64,000 nt of DNA from Ramlibacter agri (GCF_012927085.1 NZ_JABBFX010000003.1:248001-312000), one strand, 5' to 3'; positions 15,843 to 24,421 are shown, numbered from the stretch's first letter. The notes: a model not told the origin generated them from the letters alone. Numbers and translations are program-made.

Positions 15843-15858
15843 TGAACGGTCGCTGAAC
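15843..15858 (-). promoter_or_regulatory. direct repeat GTTCA-N6-GTTCA, candidate PhoP-type box
   Basis: Minus strand GTTCA-gcgacc-GTTCA, 49 bp upstream of the secreted-protein start, followed after 11 bases by TTAAAGT, a plausible -10. Spacing and orientation match the box at 14980-14995. The stretch 15860-15989 beyond it holds no other gene that I can support; an 8-bp sequence (GGTCCCAT) near 15919 is the inverse of ATGGGACC near 15817. Confidence 0.5.
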
Positions 15859-15989
15859 GCACAAGCACAGCGGCGCGACGAATACGCAAAGCCCTTAAGG
15901 AACTTTCGCGTACCCCAAGGTCCCATTGCTGAGGCAGGAATGGCTCGCTACAGTGGCCTTCCTGTTTGCTTTTGCCGTACCTGCAGTCC

Positions 15990-16337
15990 ATGTTTCCGTC
16001 GCATTCGCCCCAGCAGGCGGCCATCGCCGCGCAGCTCACCGCCGAAATCGGCGCTTACGAGCGAGAGCTCGAGGGGCTGATCGAAAGGCGCTGGGATCCC
16101 GAGCTGTATCGCAGCGTGTCCGATCGCTTCGACCGCATGCAGATGTACGCCGAATCCCTACCGGGCCTGTCCACGTCGTGGACCGAGCTGTTGATCAGCC
16201 GCGTCGAACTGATGCACGCGCTGTGGACGGCGTCCTCGCCGAGCCGCATGGGCGGCAAGGTGCGGGCCTGCTACGCGCAGCACCGGGAGTTGCTGGCGGA
16301 AGTGCGCCGCAAGGGCCGGATCTTCGTCCCCGCCTGA
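15990..16337 (+). CDS. small alpha-helical hypothetical protein (paralog of the 23.9-kb gene)
   Basis: A 115-aa soluble protein predicted to be almost entirely helical, with no signal peptide. Residues about 20-85 (YERELEGLIERRWDPELY, LPGLSTSWTELLISRVELM) align with the protein encoded at 23910-24278: YE..L..L, D.ELY.SVS, LPGL, L..S...L.H.LW are shared, roughly a third of positions by eye. So the window holds two copies of an unnamed family. The ATG at 15990 is used; a TTG at 15966 is possible, and neither has a clear ribosome binding site. Function unknown. Confidence 0.65.
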   Translation: MFPSHSPQQAAIAAQLTAEIGAYERELEGLIERRWDPELYRSVSDRFDRMQMYAESLPGLSTSWTELLISRVELMHALWTASSPSRMGGKVRACYAQHRELLAEVRRKGRIFVPA

Positions 16338-16462
16338 TTCCCGACACCGGGGCGCGGCCGCGTACGTGGCGCCGCGATGCGCTCCTACGCGCGCAGGCGC
16401 TCATGGCGCAGCTTGGCTTGCAGCGCCAACGCGCAAATTGGCACGCCAGTTACAGGCTTGCC

Positions 16463-18370
16463 ATGAAACTCCTGCCACGAATTTCCCTCGCTGCGGCCCT
16501 TGTCCTCGCGCTTGCGCTGTCTGCCTGTGGCGGCGGGGGTGGGGGAGGAAGCACGGCGGCGGTGAGCACGACCGACAGCAGCGCCACGACGGGAGCCGGC
16601 GCAACGACTGGCGCTGGCGCGACGGTCACCGTCGGCAGCGGCGGAAGTTCAGCCCCGGCTGCCGGTGGCACCCCTGATGACAGCAATTCCGCGCCCAGCG
16701 ACAGCGGCACGAACACCGGCACCAGCACCGCCACCACTTCCACCAGCGGCAGCGGCACCAGCACCTTGCCCGTTTCGCTGACCCTGCCCGCCCTGAACCT
16801 CCCGCCGCCGACCGGCCCGAAAGTGCTGGTGCTGTACGACGCGCCCGCCGGCTCCGAGTACCAGAAGCTGGGATTCTCGTACGCGATCATGCTGCGCAAC
16901 CTGCTGGGCCACTTCGACGCCGCCGTCGACGTGCTGCCGGTGCAGGAGTACCAGGCCGGCCAGGTCGATGCGCACGCCGCCACCTTCTACCTGGGCTCGG
17001 ACTACAACGCCGCCTTGCCCGCGACCTTCCTGCACGATGCGGCGGCGACCGCGAAGACGCTGGTCTGGTTCAAGTACAACCTGTGGGAACTGGCCAACGA
17101 TGCGAGCCTGGGCTTCGGCGCCAGCCACGGCATCGCCTTCGACCGGCTGCGCGGCATGAATGCCGTGCCCAGCGCCGCGAACCCGCAGCCTGGCTTCTTC
17201 GACCAGGTCGTCTACAAGAAGCTGTCCTTCGTCAAGTACTACAACTACGACGCGGCGGCGAACCGGCTGAACGCGGATCCCGACATCGGCGTCGTCACCA
17301 TCGCCGATCCGGCCAAGGCGAAGGAACTGGTCCCGATCTACGACACGGCGACCGGCGAAGAGGCGCCCTACATCGTGCGCGCCGGCACCTTCTGGTACGT
17401 GGCCGACGTGCCCTTCAGCTTCATCGGCCCGCGCGACCGCTACCTTGTGATCGCCGACCTGCTGCACGACATGCTGGGCATCAACCACGCGGAGTCGCAC
17501 CGGGCGATGGTTCGCCTGGAGGACGTGGATGCGAAGGTGTCGGTGCAGACCATGAAGAAGCTCACCGACCTGATGGAAGGCAAGGGCATCCCCTTCTCGA
17601 TGGCGCTGATCCCGCACTACAAGGACCCGCTGGGCTACGCCAACGGCGGCGTGCCGCAGGACATCCCGCTGGCGCAGGCCACCGACCTGAAGACGGCGGC
17701 CAACTACGCCACGGCCCACGGCGGCCAGGTGGTGATGCACGGCTACACCCACCAGTACGGCGCGCAGCAGAATCCCTGGACCGGGGTCAGCGGCGACGAC
17801 TACGAGTTCTGGGACATCGTGAACAACAAGCCGGTGGCGGAGGACTCGCAGCTGTGGGCCTATGGCCGCCTGCAGGCCGGCCTGGCCGAACTGGCAGCCG
17901 CCAACCTGCGGCCGATCGCCTGGGAGACGCCGCACTACCAGGCCTCGGCCAACACTTCGAAGGTGGTGCCGCTGGCCTTCGACACGACCTACCAGCGCGT
18001 CGTCTACTACACGGCGGACCAGCCGGACTTCTCGCCGCATGCGGGCAAGGACTTCACGGCCGGCCAGCTGTTCCCCTACGTGATCCAGCGTGACTGGTAC
18101 AACCAGCGCGTGCTGCCGGAGAACCTGGGCAACATCGAGTACGACATCCGCAAGGTCGACCCGATGTCCTTCTACAACTACACCTGGCAGGACATCGCGC
18201 TGAACGCGCAGTACGCCTGGGTGGTGCGGGACGGCTTCGCGTCCTTCTTCTTCCATCCCTTCTGGGCGGAGAAGGACATGGATACGCCGGGGTACGAAGA
18301 CTTCAAGTCGCTGCTGGATGCGATCGGCGCGCAGGGCTACACGTGGGTGGCGCCCGGCTCGCTGAAATGA
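16463..18370 (+). CDS. DUF2334/polysaccharide deacetylase-like lipoprotein
   Basis: A 635-aa exported lipoprotein: signal sequence with lipobox LSAC (Cys 22), then a long Gly/Ser/Thr-rich linker (residues about 23-115) and a globular part. In it VLVLYDAPAG opens a Rossmann-like domain, and the later section has deacetylase-type motifs MVRLEDVDA (Asp pair) and VVMHGYTHQYG (His-x3-His-like), then PIAWETPHYQAS and FASFFFHPFW. These are features of DUF2334 proteins related to NodB polysaccharide deacetylases, so a role in exopolysaccharide or envelope glycan modification is plausible. The ATG at 16463 is chosen for the signal peptide. It converges directly with the next gene (adjacent stops). Confidence 0.82.
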   Translation: MKLLPRISLAAALVLALALSACGGGGGGGSTAAVSTTDSSATTGAGATTGAGATVTVGSGGSSAPAAGGTPDDSNSAPSDSGTNTGTSTATTSTSGSGTSTLPVSLTLPALNLPPPTGPKVLVLYDAPAGSEYQKLGFSYAIMLRNLLGHFDAAVDVLPVQEYQAGQVDAHAATFYLGSDYNAALPATFLHDAAATAKTLVWFKYNLWELANDASLGFGASHGIAFDRLRGMNAVPSAANPQPGFFDQVVYKKLSFVKYYNYDAAANRLNADPDIGVVTIADPAKAKELVPIYDTATGEEAPYIVRAGTFWYVADVPFSFIGPRDRYLVIADLLHDMLGINHAESHRAMVRLEDVDAKVSVQTMKKLTDLMEGKGIPFSMALIPHYKDPLGYANGGVPQDIPLAQATDLKTAANYATAHGGQVVMHGYTHQYGAQQNPWTGVSGDDYEFWDIVNNKPVAEDSQLWAYGRLQAGLAELAAANLRPIAWETPHYQASANTSKVVPLAFDTTYQRVVYYTADQPDFSPHAGKDFTAGQLFPYVIQRDWYNQRVLPENLGNIEYDIRKVDPMSFYNYTWQDIALNAQYAWVVRDGFASFFFHPFWAEKDMDTPGYEDFKSLLDAIGAQGYTWVAPGSLK

Positions 18371-19948
18371 TCACGCGTCCTCGGCGACCGCATCGCCCCA
18401 CGGCGACATGATCTCCGTGCAGCCCATGTTCCTTCCGTTGTCGCGCAGCACGCCTGCAGGACAGGCGAAGGCAAGGGGGAAGACGGTGCGGCGCGCGGTG
18501 GTGGTCGGCATGGCTGCCGCCAGCGCCTGCACGATCTCCGGCGCCAGCGAGCGGTCCGCCGTCACCGCGCCGCTGCCGCTGACGTCGATGCGCGGCTGGT
18601 GGAAGGCTTCTTCCAGCGTCATGTCGTGGTCGATCAGGAAGGCGCTGAGCTGCATCACGGCGCCCAGGATCTTGCGGCCACCCGAAGCGCCCAGCGCGAA
18701 CTGGCGGCCATCGCCCGTGACGCCCGCCACCGGGCAGTAGTTGGCCAGCACGCGCTTGTCGGGCGCCAGGGAGTTCGGCTTGCCCGGCTCCGGGTCGAAC
18801 CACATGATGCCGTTGTTCAACAGCAGGCCGGTCGACGGCGAAACCACGCGCGAACCGAAGATCGACAGCAGCGTCTGCGTCACCGCGCACAGGTTGCCCT
18901 CGCGGTCGACGACGCAGAAGTGCGTGGTGCAGGTCGGCGCCTGCGGCGACTCGTGGTCGCCCATGTTCTCCAGCCGCGTGCGGAAGGCGGCGTCGAGCGC
19001 GCGCGCCATCGCAACGTAGGCTTCGGCGTCCGGACCCTTGCCGCTTGGCGTGTAGCCCTGCTCCAGCGCCTTCAAGGCCTGCGCGAAGGTCGGGCCACCC
19101 GTGAGCCCTGGCGCCGCGAACACCTGGCCGCCGCGGAAAGGCACGGTGAGCGGCTCCGCCCACTCGGCGCGATAGGCCGCCAGGTCTTCCTCCGACAGGC
19201 AGCCGCCCTTGGCCTGGATGTCGCGCGCCAGCGCTTGTGCCACCGGGCCTTCGTAGAAGGCGCGCGGGCCACCCTCGGCCACCTGCTTCAAGGTCGCGGC
19301 CAGCTGGCGCTGGTCCAGCCGCTGCGCGGAAGTGCTGGTCCAGGCGCCGAGCTTGGCGAACACGCCGTCGTCCAGGAACATCGCGGCGGCGTCCGGGTCC
19401 AGCGACAGTTGCCTGGCGGTGGAAGCGGTGACCAGGCCCGAGTACCAGTCCACCAGCAGGCCTTCCTGCGCCAGTTGCACGGCGGGCGCAAGCAGCTCCT
19501 GCCAGCGTTTGCGGCCATAGCGTTCGTGCGCCAGCGCCATGCCCGCCACGGCGCCCGGCACGGCGACGGCAGTCGCGCCCTGCACGTTGCGGTCGCCCAC
19601 CACGGCTTTCCAGGGAAAGAGGTCGGAGCTGCGGCCGTCGCCGGACAGCGGATAGTCCTCCGGCTTCAGCGCGCGCGGCGAGCGCATGCCGAAGTTGACG
19701 ACCTGCGCCATCTTTTCCTTGGCGCGCCAAAGAACCATGGCGCCGCCGGCCATGCAGCCGCTCATCCAGGGTTCGACGACGCCGAGCGCGAACGAGGTGG
19801 CGACCGCCGCATCGACGGCATCGCCGCCGGCCGCGAGCACCTGTGCGCCGACCTGCGCCGCGCGCTTGTGCTGCGACGCGACCACGCCGCCTTCGGTGGC
19901 GCGCACCGCCTTGCGTACCACCTGCGCATCGGAGAAGTTGTCGATCAT
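18371..19948 (-). CDS. gamma-glutamyltransferase family protein
   Basis: N-terminal-nucleophile hydrolase of 525 aa in the GGT family. Seen: GGVVASQHKRAAQVGAQVLAAGGDAVDAAVA (family N-terminal block), the autoprocessing and catalytic Thr in CTTHFCVVDREGNLCAVTQTL (Thr just before HFCV), and LLLNNGIMWFDPEPGKPNSLAP with the substrate-binding loop. No signal peptide is visible, so it may be cytoplasmic. Family enzymes cleave gamma-glutamyl or other N-acyl amide bonds (some are cephalosporin or amino-acid-amide acylases). Its start overlaps the stop of a PuuE-like deacetylase (ATGA); it is the last gene of a four-gene coupled operon with a Bug receptor and an oxidoreductase. Confidence 0.88.
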   Translation of the reverse strand: MIDNFSDAQVVRKAVRATEGGVVASQHKRAAQVGAQVLAAGGDAVDAAVATSFALGVVEPWMSGCMAGGAMVLWRAKEKMAQVVNFGMRSPRALKPEDYPLSGDGRSSDLFPWKAVVGDRNVQGATAVAVPGAVAGMALAHERYGRKRWQELLAPAVQLAQEGLLVDWYSGLVTASTARQLSLDPDAAAMFLDDGVFAKLGAWTSTSAQRLDQRQLAATLKQVAEGGPRAFYEGPVAQALARDIQAKGGCLSEEDLAAYRAEWAEPLTVPFRGGQVFAAPGLTGGPTFAQALKALEQGYTPSGKGPDAEAYVAMARALDAAFRTRLENMGDHESPQAPTCTTHFCVVDREGNLCAVTQTLLSIFGSRVVSPSTGLLLNNGIMWFDPEPGKPNSLAPDKRVLANYCPVAGVTGDGRQFALGASGGRKILGAVMQLSAFLIDHDMTLEEAFHQPRIDVSGSGAVTADRSLAPEIVQALAAAMPTTTARRTVFPLAFACPAGVLRDNGRNMGCTEIMSPWGDAVAEDA

Positions 19949-20835
19949 CCGTGGGCTTTCGCGTGCCGCACGACGTCGGCATGGGTGGCGAACCAGACGT
20001 TGCCCAGCGACTTCGCGTGCTGGATGATCTCGTCCAGGATCCAGACCCGCGAGCGGTAGCCGCTGATGTGCGGATGCATGGTCAGCTGGAAGATGCCGCC
20101 TTCGGCATGCGCCGCTTCCAGCTCGCGCCGGAAGATGTCGAACACCGCTTCCGGCGGCGTGTAGGGCCGCAGGCCGGCGAAGCGGTTCATGTTGAAGTAG
20201 ACGGCGTCGTCGCGGATCCACTCCACCGGCATTTCCACCACGCCGGTGGGCTGGCCATCGAGCAGCAGCTCGTAGCAGTCGACGTCGGCCATCAGCGACG
20301 AGTCGTACAGCAGGCCCATGTCGCGCGCGATGGCCAGGGTCGCCGGGCTGAAGTCCCAGGACGGCGTGCGGATGCCCACCGGCCGCTTGCCGGCAACCTG
20401 CTCCAGCGTGTCGGCGGCGCGCAGCATCAGGTCGCGTTCGGCCGGTTCGGGCAGCACCGAGTTGCGCTCGTGGATCCAGCCGTGCAGCGCGAGCTCGTGG
20501 CCTTCGGCGGCGACGCGGCGCTGTTCATCGGGGTAGAGCAGCGCGGTGACGGCGGGCACGTAGAAGCTCGCCTTCACATCGTGACGGCCCAGGATGTCCA
20601 GGATGCGCGGCACGCCTTGCCGGTTGCCGTACTGGCCCTGCGACAACTTGCCGATAGACTCGCCGCCTTCGCGCAGCTCGTTGGTCTCGTGGTCCGAATC
20701 GAAGGACAGCGCCACGGCGCAGCGCGCGCCACCGGGCCAGCTCCTGGGCTTCAACGAGCGCCCGCCGCGCACGTGGTTGACGATGCCTCGCCAGTGTTCG
20801 TCGGGCCACTGCCAGGGTTGGAGGGGTTCGCTCAT
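19945..20835 (-). CDS. polysaccharide deacetylase family protein (PuuE/allantoinase-like)
   Basis: A 296-aa NodB-fold hydrolase without a signal peptide. Motifs: ALSFDSDHE (Asp-Asp metal and catalytic pair), ELALHGWIHE (His-x3-His), IRTPSWDFS (Arg loop) and LTMHPHISG (His near the C terminus). Cytoplasmic members of this subgroup include PuuE-type allantoinases and other amidohydrolases acting on small N-acyl or cyclic amides rather than on polysaccharides. It is coupled on both sides by ATGA overlaps to the Bug receptor upstream and the GGT-like gene downstream, so it probably acts on the same imported amide-type nutrient (inference). Confidence 0.87.
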   Translation of the reverse strand: MSEPLQPWQWPDEHWRGIVNHVRGGRSLKPRSWPGGARCAVALSFDSDHETNELREGGESIGKLSQGQYGNRQGVPRILDILGRHDVKASFYVPAVTALLYPDEQRRVAAEGHELALHGWIHERNSVLPEPAERDLMLRAADTLEQVAGKRPVGIRTPSWDFSPATLAIARDMGLLYDSSLMADVDCYELLLDGQPTGVVEMPVEWIRDDAVYFNMNRFAGLRPYTPPEAVFDIFRRELEAAHAEGGIFQLTMHPHISGYRSRVWILDEIIQHAKSLGNVWFATHADVVRHAKAHG

Positions 20836-21803
20836 TTCTTCGCTCCTGCATGCAGCCGCTGCGCGATGTCCTGCGCCGCCTTCTGTTCGTCGGCGACGAA
20901 CTTCGCGAATTGCGCGGGCGGCATCGCCACGCCTTCCAGGCCTTGCTGGTCGAAGGCTGCCTTCACGTCCGGTTCGGCGATCGCCGCGGCCACCGCCGCA
21001 TGGATCTTCGCGACCACCTCCGGCGGCGCGCCGGCCGGCAGCCACAAGCCGAACCAGTTCACCTTGTCGAAGCCCTTGAGCCCCTGTTCGTCCATCGTCG
21101 GCGTGTCGGGCATGCCCTTCCAGCGCTTGCTGCCGGTCAGCGCCAGCGCCCGCAGGCGGCCGTTCTGCACGTGCTGCAGCGCGATGTTGGTGCCGACGAA
21201 GAACATGTCGATGCGCCCCGCGATCAGGTCGGTGATCGCCTCCTGGATGCCCTTGTAGGGGACCGAGAGGATGTCGGTGCCCGTCATGCTCTTCATCACT
21301 TCGGCCGGGATGTGGCTCGCGGTGCCGTTGCCGGCGTTGGCGTAAGTGAGCTTGCCGGGGCTCTTCTTCGCCAGCGCGATCAGGTCCTGCAGGTTCTTCG
21401 CCGGCACTTCGGGGTTCACCACCAGCGCCTGGCCGAAGTTCTGCGCCGCCAGCGTCACGTGCGTGAAGTCCTTGATCGGGTCGTAGGGCACCGTGCCGTC
21501 GCTGAAGGGCGGGATGTTCACGTGCGAGGCCGTCGTGAACAGCCAGGTGTAGCCATCGGCCGGCTGCTTCGCCACGTAGGCCGTGCCCACCAGGCCGCCG
21601 GCGCCGGCGCGGTTGTCGATGACGATGGGCTGGCCCAGCACCTGCGACATCTTCGGCAGGATGGCGCGCAGGATCAGGTCCGGCGGGCCGCCGGCGGGCG
21701 AGGGCACCACCACCTTGATCGGCTTGTTCGGGAAGGCCTGGGCCTGCGCCAGGCCGGCCGCCAGGGCCAGCACGGCCGCGAGTGCGAGGGAACGTCTTTT
21801 CAT
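20832..21803 (-). CDS. Bug-family tripartite tricarboxylate transporter substrate-binding protein
   Basis: A 323-aa periplasmic receptor: signal peptide MKRRSLALAAVLALAAGLAQA, then FPNKPIKVVVPSPAGGPPDLI and DNRAGAGGLVGTAYVAKQPADGYTW, the Bug family signatures. The ligand is unknown. It overlaps the oxidoreductase stop upstream and the deacetylase start downstream (ATGA in both cases), which ties it to this catabolic operon and makes it the likely scavenging or sensing component. No TctA/TctB membrane subunits are encoded in the window. Confidence 0.9.
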   Translation of the reverse strand: MKRRSLALAAVLALAAGLAQAQAFPNKPIKVVVPSPAGGPPDLILRAILPKMSQVLGQPIVIDNRAGAGGLVGTAYVAKQPADGYTWLFTTASHVNIPPFSDGTVPYDPIKDFTHVTLAAQNFGQALVVNPEVPAKNLQDLIALAKKSPGKLTYANAGNGTASHIPAEVMKSMTGTDILSVPYKGIQEAITDLIAGRIDMFFVGTNIALQHVQNGRLRALALTGSKRWKGMPDTPTMDEQGLKGFDKVNWFGLWLPAGAPPEVVAKIHAAVAAAIAEPDVKAAFDQQGLEGVAMPPAQFAKFVADEQKAAQDIAQRLHAGAKK

Positions 21804-22813
21804 CGCGCGACTCCTTGCGTCTTCTGGGTGCGGGCCGAATCGAGGATGGCTTGCAGCACTGCCACGTTGTGCACGGCGTCGCCGCCCGGCTGCACGATGG
21901 GCTGGCGCGCCGCGGCCTGCTGCGCGAAGTGCTCCAGCTCGGCGCGCTCGGTGCTGGTCTTGGGGAAGGTGATCACCTGCGGCCGCTGCTTCACCGTGAT
22001 GTGCTCGCGGTCCAGCCGGCACAGGCGCAGCTCCCAGGTCGTGAGATGTTCGACCTCGCCCACTTCGACCCAGGCATTGCTGCCGAACACCTGCAGCCGC
22101 CAGGTCTCCGCGGTGGCGATCACGGTGCCCAGGTAACCGGTGGCGCCGCTGGCGAATTTCAGCAGCATGCTGGTGGTGTCGTCGACGCCGAAGTCCTGCG
22201 CGAGCCGGAAGCTCTGCGCGGTGACCTGCTCGATCGGGCCGGCGAGATAGAGCATTGCGTCGATCACGTGCACGCCGCGGCCGGTCATGCCGCCGGCCGG
22301 CACTTCGTCGCGGTCGTGGCGCCAGTGGCCCTTGGGAAAGCGGTAGGCGCTGGGCCCGCAGAAGTTGCCTTCCAGGTGCAGCACGCGGCCCAGCGTGCCG
22401 TCCTCGACCAGGCGGCGGATCTCGCGCAGCGCCGGCTGCCAGCGCCAGTTGTAGCCCACGCCCAAGGTCACGCCGTGTTCGGCGCAAGCCCGCGCCGCGC
22501 GCTCTGCGCTTTCGGCGTCCAGGCCCAGCGGCTTCTCGCTGAAGACGTGCTTGCCGGCGCGCGCCGCGGCGACGATCTGCTCGGTGTGCAGGGAGTGCGG
22601 CGTGGCCAGCACCACGGCGTCGATCTCCGGGTCGGCCAGCGCGGCCTCGAAGCTGGGGAGCATGCGCAGGCCGTGCGCCTGCGCGAAGTCGCGCGCCTTG
22701 TCGGGCGTGCGGGTCGCGAAGGCGGTGAAGCGCAGGTGGGGGCTGTCGGGCGGGACGCTGCGGACCAGGTTCTGGCCCCAGGTCCCCAGCCCGATGATGG
22801 CGGCGCGGATCAT
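21800..22813 (-). CDS. Gfo/Idh/MocA family oxidoreductase
   Basis: A 337-aa NAD(P)-dependent dehydrogenase. The N-terminal Rossmann motif is AAIIGLGTWGQNLVR (GxGxxG); the family EKP motif is seen in GKHVFSEKPLGLDAE (catalytic Lys); GGMTGRGVHVIDAMLYL is the C-domain His-Asp element. Such enzymes oxidise or reduce sugars, inositols and related polyols. Start at 22813 is supported by AAGAGGAGATCC before ATG. First gene of an operon of four with consecutive ATGA overlaps (oxidoreductase - Bug - deacetylase - GGT-like), divergent from another Bug gene. Confidence 0.9.
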   Translation of the reverse strand: MIRAAIIGLGTWGQNLVRSVPPDSPHLRFTAFATRTPDKARDFAQAHGLRMLPSFEAALADPEIDAVVLATPHSLHTEQIVAAARAGKHVFSEKPLGLDAESAERAARACAEHGVTLGVGYNWRWQPALREIRRLVEDGTLGRVLHLEGNFCGPSAYRFPKGHWRHDRDEVPAGGMTGRGVHVIDAMLYLAGPIEQVTAQSFRLAQDFGVDDTTSMLLKFASGATGYLGTVIATAETWRLQVFGSNAWVEVGEVEHLTTWELRLCRLDREHITVKQRPQVITFPKTSTERAELEHFAQQAAARQPIVQPGGDAVHNVAVLQAILDSARTQKTQGVAR

Positions 22814-22936
22814 GGATCTCCTCTTCTTGGTGCCGGCCATCCTCGCGCCGGGCTCTTCCTGGCGTTAGCGTGCCAACCCGGATTGACGGGCGCGGGGCAG
22901 CCGCTATCGTGGGCCGCTTCCAACCAGGAGAGCCCG

Positions 22937-23905
22937 ATGCGCTTGCTGCAGAGACTGTTTGCTGCCCTCGTCCTCGCTTGCACCGCCCTCGCCGCCAGCG
23001 CGGCCGACGGCGATTACCCGACGAAGCCGATCCGCTGGATCGTCGGCTACCCGCCGGGGGGAACCACCGACCTGCTTGCGCGCCTCATGGGCCAGTGGCT
23101 GTCCACGCGCCTCGGCCAGCCGGTGGTCATCGAGAACCGGCCCGGCGGCGGCAACAACATCGGCACCGAGATGGCGGTGCGCGCGCCGGCCGACGGCTAC
23201 ACGATCTTCCTGGTGAACCCGGCCAACGCGATCAACGCCACGCTTTATCCCAAGCTGAACTTCAACTTCCTGGACGACCTGGCGCCGGTGGCCGGCATCG
23301 TGCGCGTGCCGAACGTGATGACGGTGACGAAGAACTTCCCGGCGAAGACGGTGCCGGAGTTCATCGAGTACGCGAAGAAGAACCCGGACAAGGTCAACAT
23401 GGCATCGTCCGGCTCCGGCACCTCGGTGCACCTCTCGGGCGAGCTGTTCAAGTACATGACCGGCATCCAGATGAAGCACGTGCCGTACAAGGGCGCGGGC
23501 CCGGCCACGGTGGACCTGATCAGCGGCCAGGTCGACGTGATCTTCGACAACATGCCTTCGATGATGACCCACATCAAGGCGGGCACCGTGCGCGCGCTGG
23601 GCGTGACCAGCGCGCAGCGCTCGCCGGCGCTGCCCGACGTGCCGGCGATCGGCGAGATCGTGCCCGGTTACGAAGCCAGCGCCTGGTTCGGCGCCGCCGC
23701 GCCCAAGGGCACGCCGCCGGCGGCGATCGCGCGGCTCAATCGCGAGTTCAATGCGGCGCTGGCCGACCCGCAGATGAAGGCCAAGCTGGCCGAACTGGGC
23801 GGCGTGCCGATCCCGGGGACGCCGGAAGAGTTCTGGGCGCTGCACCGCGCCGAAACGGAGAAGTGGGCGAAGATCGTGCAGTTCTCCGGCGCCAAGGCCG
23901 AGTGA
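22937..23905 (+). CDS. Bug-family tripartite tricarboxylate transporter substrate-binding protein
   Basis: A 322-aa periplasmic receptor with signal peptide MRLLQRLFAALVLACTALAASA and the family motifs YPTKPIRWIVGYPPGGTTD and ENRPGGGNNIGTEMAVRAPADGYTI. The ribosome binding site CCAGGAGAG precedes the ATG. It is divergent from the Gfo/Idh/MocA operon across 123 bp, so both may be under one control region, and one locus would then have two Bug receptors. Ligand unknown. Confidence 0.9.
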   Translation: MRLLQRLFAALVLACTALAASAADGDYPTKPIRWIVGYPPGGTTDLLARLMGQWLSTRLGQPVVIENRPGGGNNIGTEMAVRAPADGYTIFLVNPANAINATLYPKLNFNFLDDLAPVAGIVRVPNVMTVTKNFPAKTVPEFIEYAKKNPDKVNMASSGSGTSVHLSGELFKYMTGIQMKHVPYKGAGPATVDLISGQVDVIFDNMPSMMTHIKAGTVRALGVTSAQRSPALPDVPAIGEIVPGYEASAWFGAAAPKGTPPAAIARLNREFNAALADPQMKAKLAELGGVPIPGTPEEFWALHRAETEKWAKIVQFSGAKAE

Positions 23906-23909
23906 ATTG

Positions 23910-24278
23910 CTATTGTGCGCGGTCCGGGCGGCCGGCCGCGCGCAGGCACTTGCGCGAGAGCGAGTGGATGTTGCCCAGGTGTTCCTGCAGCTCGGTGTCG
24001 CACTCGGCGATTCCGGCGCTGCTGCCAGGCTGGGAATTGCGCCACAGGCAGTGCACCAGGTCCGCGTGGCTGACCACCAGCGCCGCGATGGGGATGGCCA
24101 GGCCGGGCAGGATGGCGCAGGACGCCCGGATGTTGTCGACCTCGGCGCTGACGGACTGGTACAACTCCATGTCCAGCCAGCTCCCCACCAGCTGGCGCAA
24201 GTGTTCCTCGTAGAGCTGCAGGCGAGCAACGGCTTGCAAGGCCGTCGCCTGCACGGCCGGCAATTGGCTGGCTGACAT
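23910..24278 (-). CDS. small alpha-helical hypothetical protein (paralog of the 16-kb gene)
   Basis: A 122-aa soluble, helical protein with no signal peptide. It shares a core with the protein at 15990-16337 (YEEHLRQLVGSWLDMELYQSVS, LPGLAIPIAALVVSHADLVHCLW). The start at 24278 is supported by GGAGGGG seven bases upstream. It has three cysteines and a basic C terminus (SRKCLRAAGRPDRAQ). I do not recognise the family. It converges on the Bug gene (4 bp) and is divergent from the YCII gene. Confidence 0.7.
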   Translation of the reverse strand: MSASQLPAVQATALQAVARLQLYEEHLRQLVGSWLDMELYQSVSAEVDNIRASCAILPGLAIPIAALVVSHADLVHCLWRNSQPGSSAGIAECDTELQEHLGNIHSLSRKCLRAAGRPDRAQ

Positions 24279-24384
24279 GGACCCCTCCGTCAGCAGTACT
24301 CTGGAAGTCCAGTGTATGGCCCACGTTCGCGAATGGCAAACAATGTCGATGTCGAAATGGGAACCGGCCGGACGACATTGTCCA

Positions 24385-24405
24385 GGCGCCACACGGTGTG
24401 GCGCC
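24385..24405. promoter_or_regulatory. perfect 21-bp palindrome before the YCII/ECF sigma operon
   Basis: GGCGCCACAC-G-GTGTGGCGCC, ten perfect base pairs around one base, ends 16 bases before the YCII start and just before its Shine-Dalgarno AGGAG. It could be an operator or, as RNA, a hairpin that limits ribosome access or protects the 5' end. No T tract follows, so it is not an intrinsic terminator. The rest of the 143-bp divergent gap shows no gene. Confidence 0.55.
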
Positions 24406-24421
24406 ATCCCAGGAGTCAAAC

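Noticed and set aside
15816..15926. ATGGGACC and GGTCCCAT, an 8-bp inverse pair about 100 bp apart
   Set aside because: Too short and too far apart to claim a structure; likely chance in a GC-rich gap.
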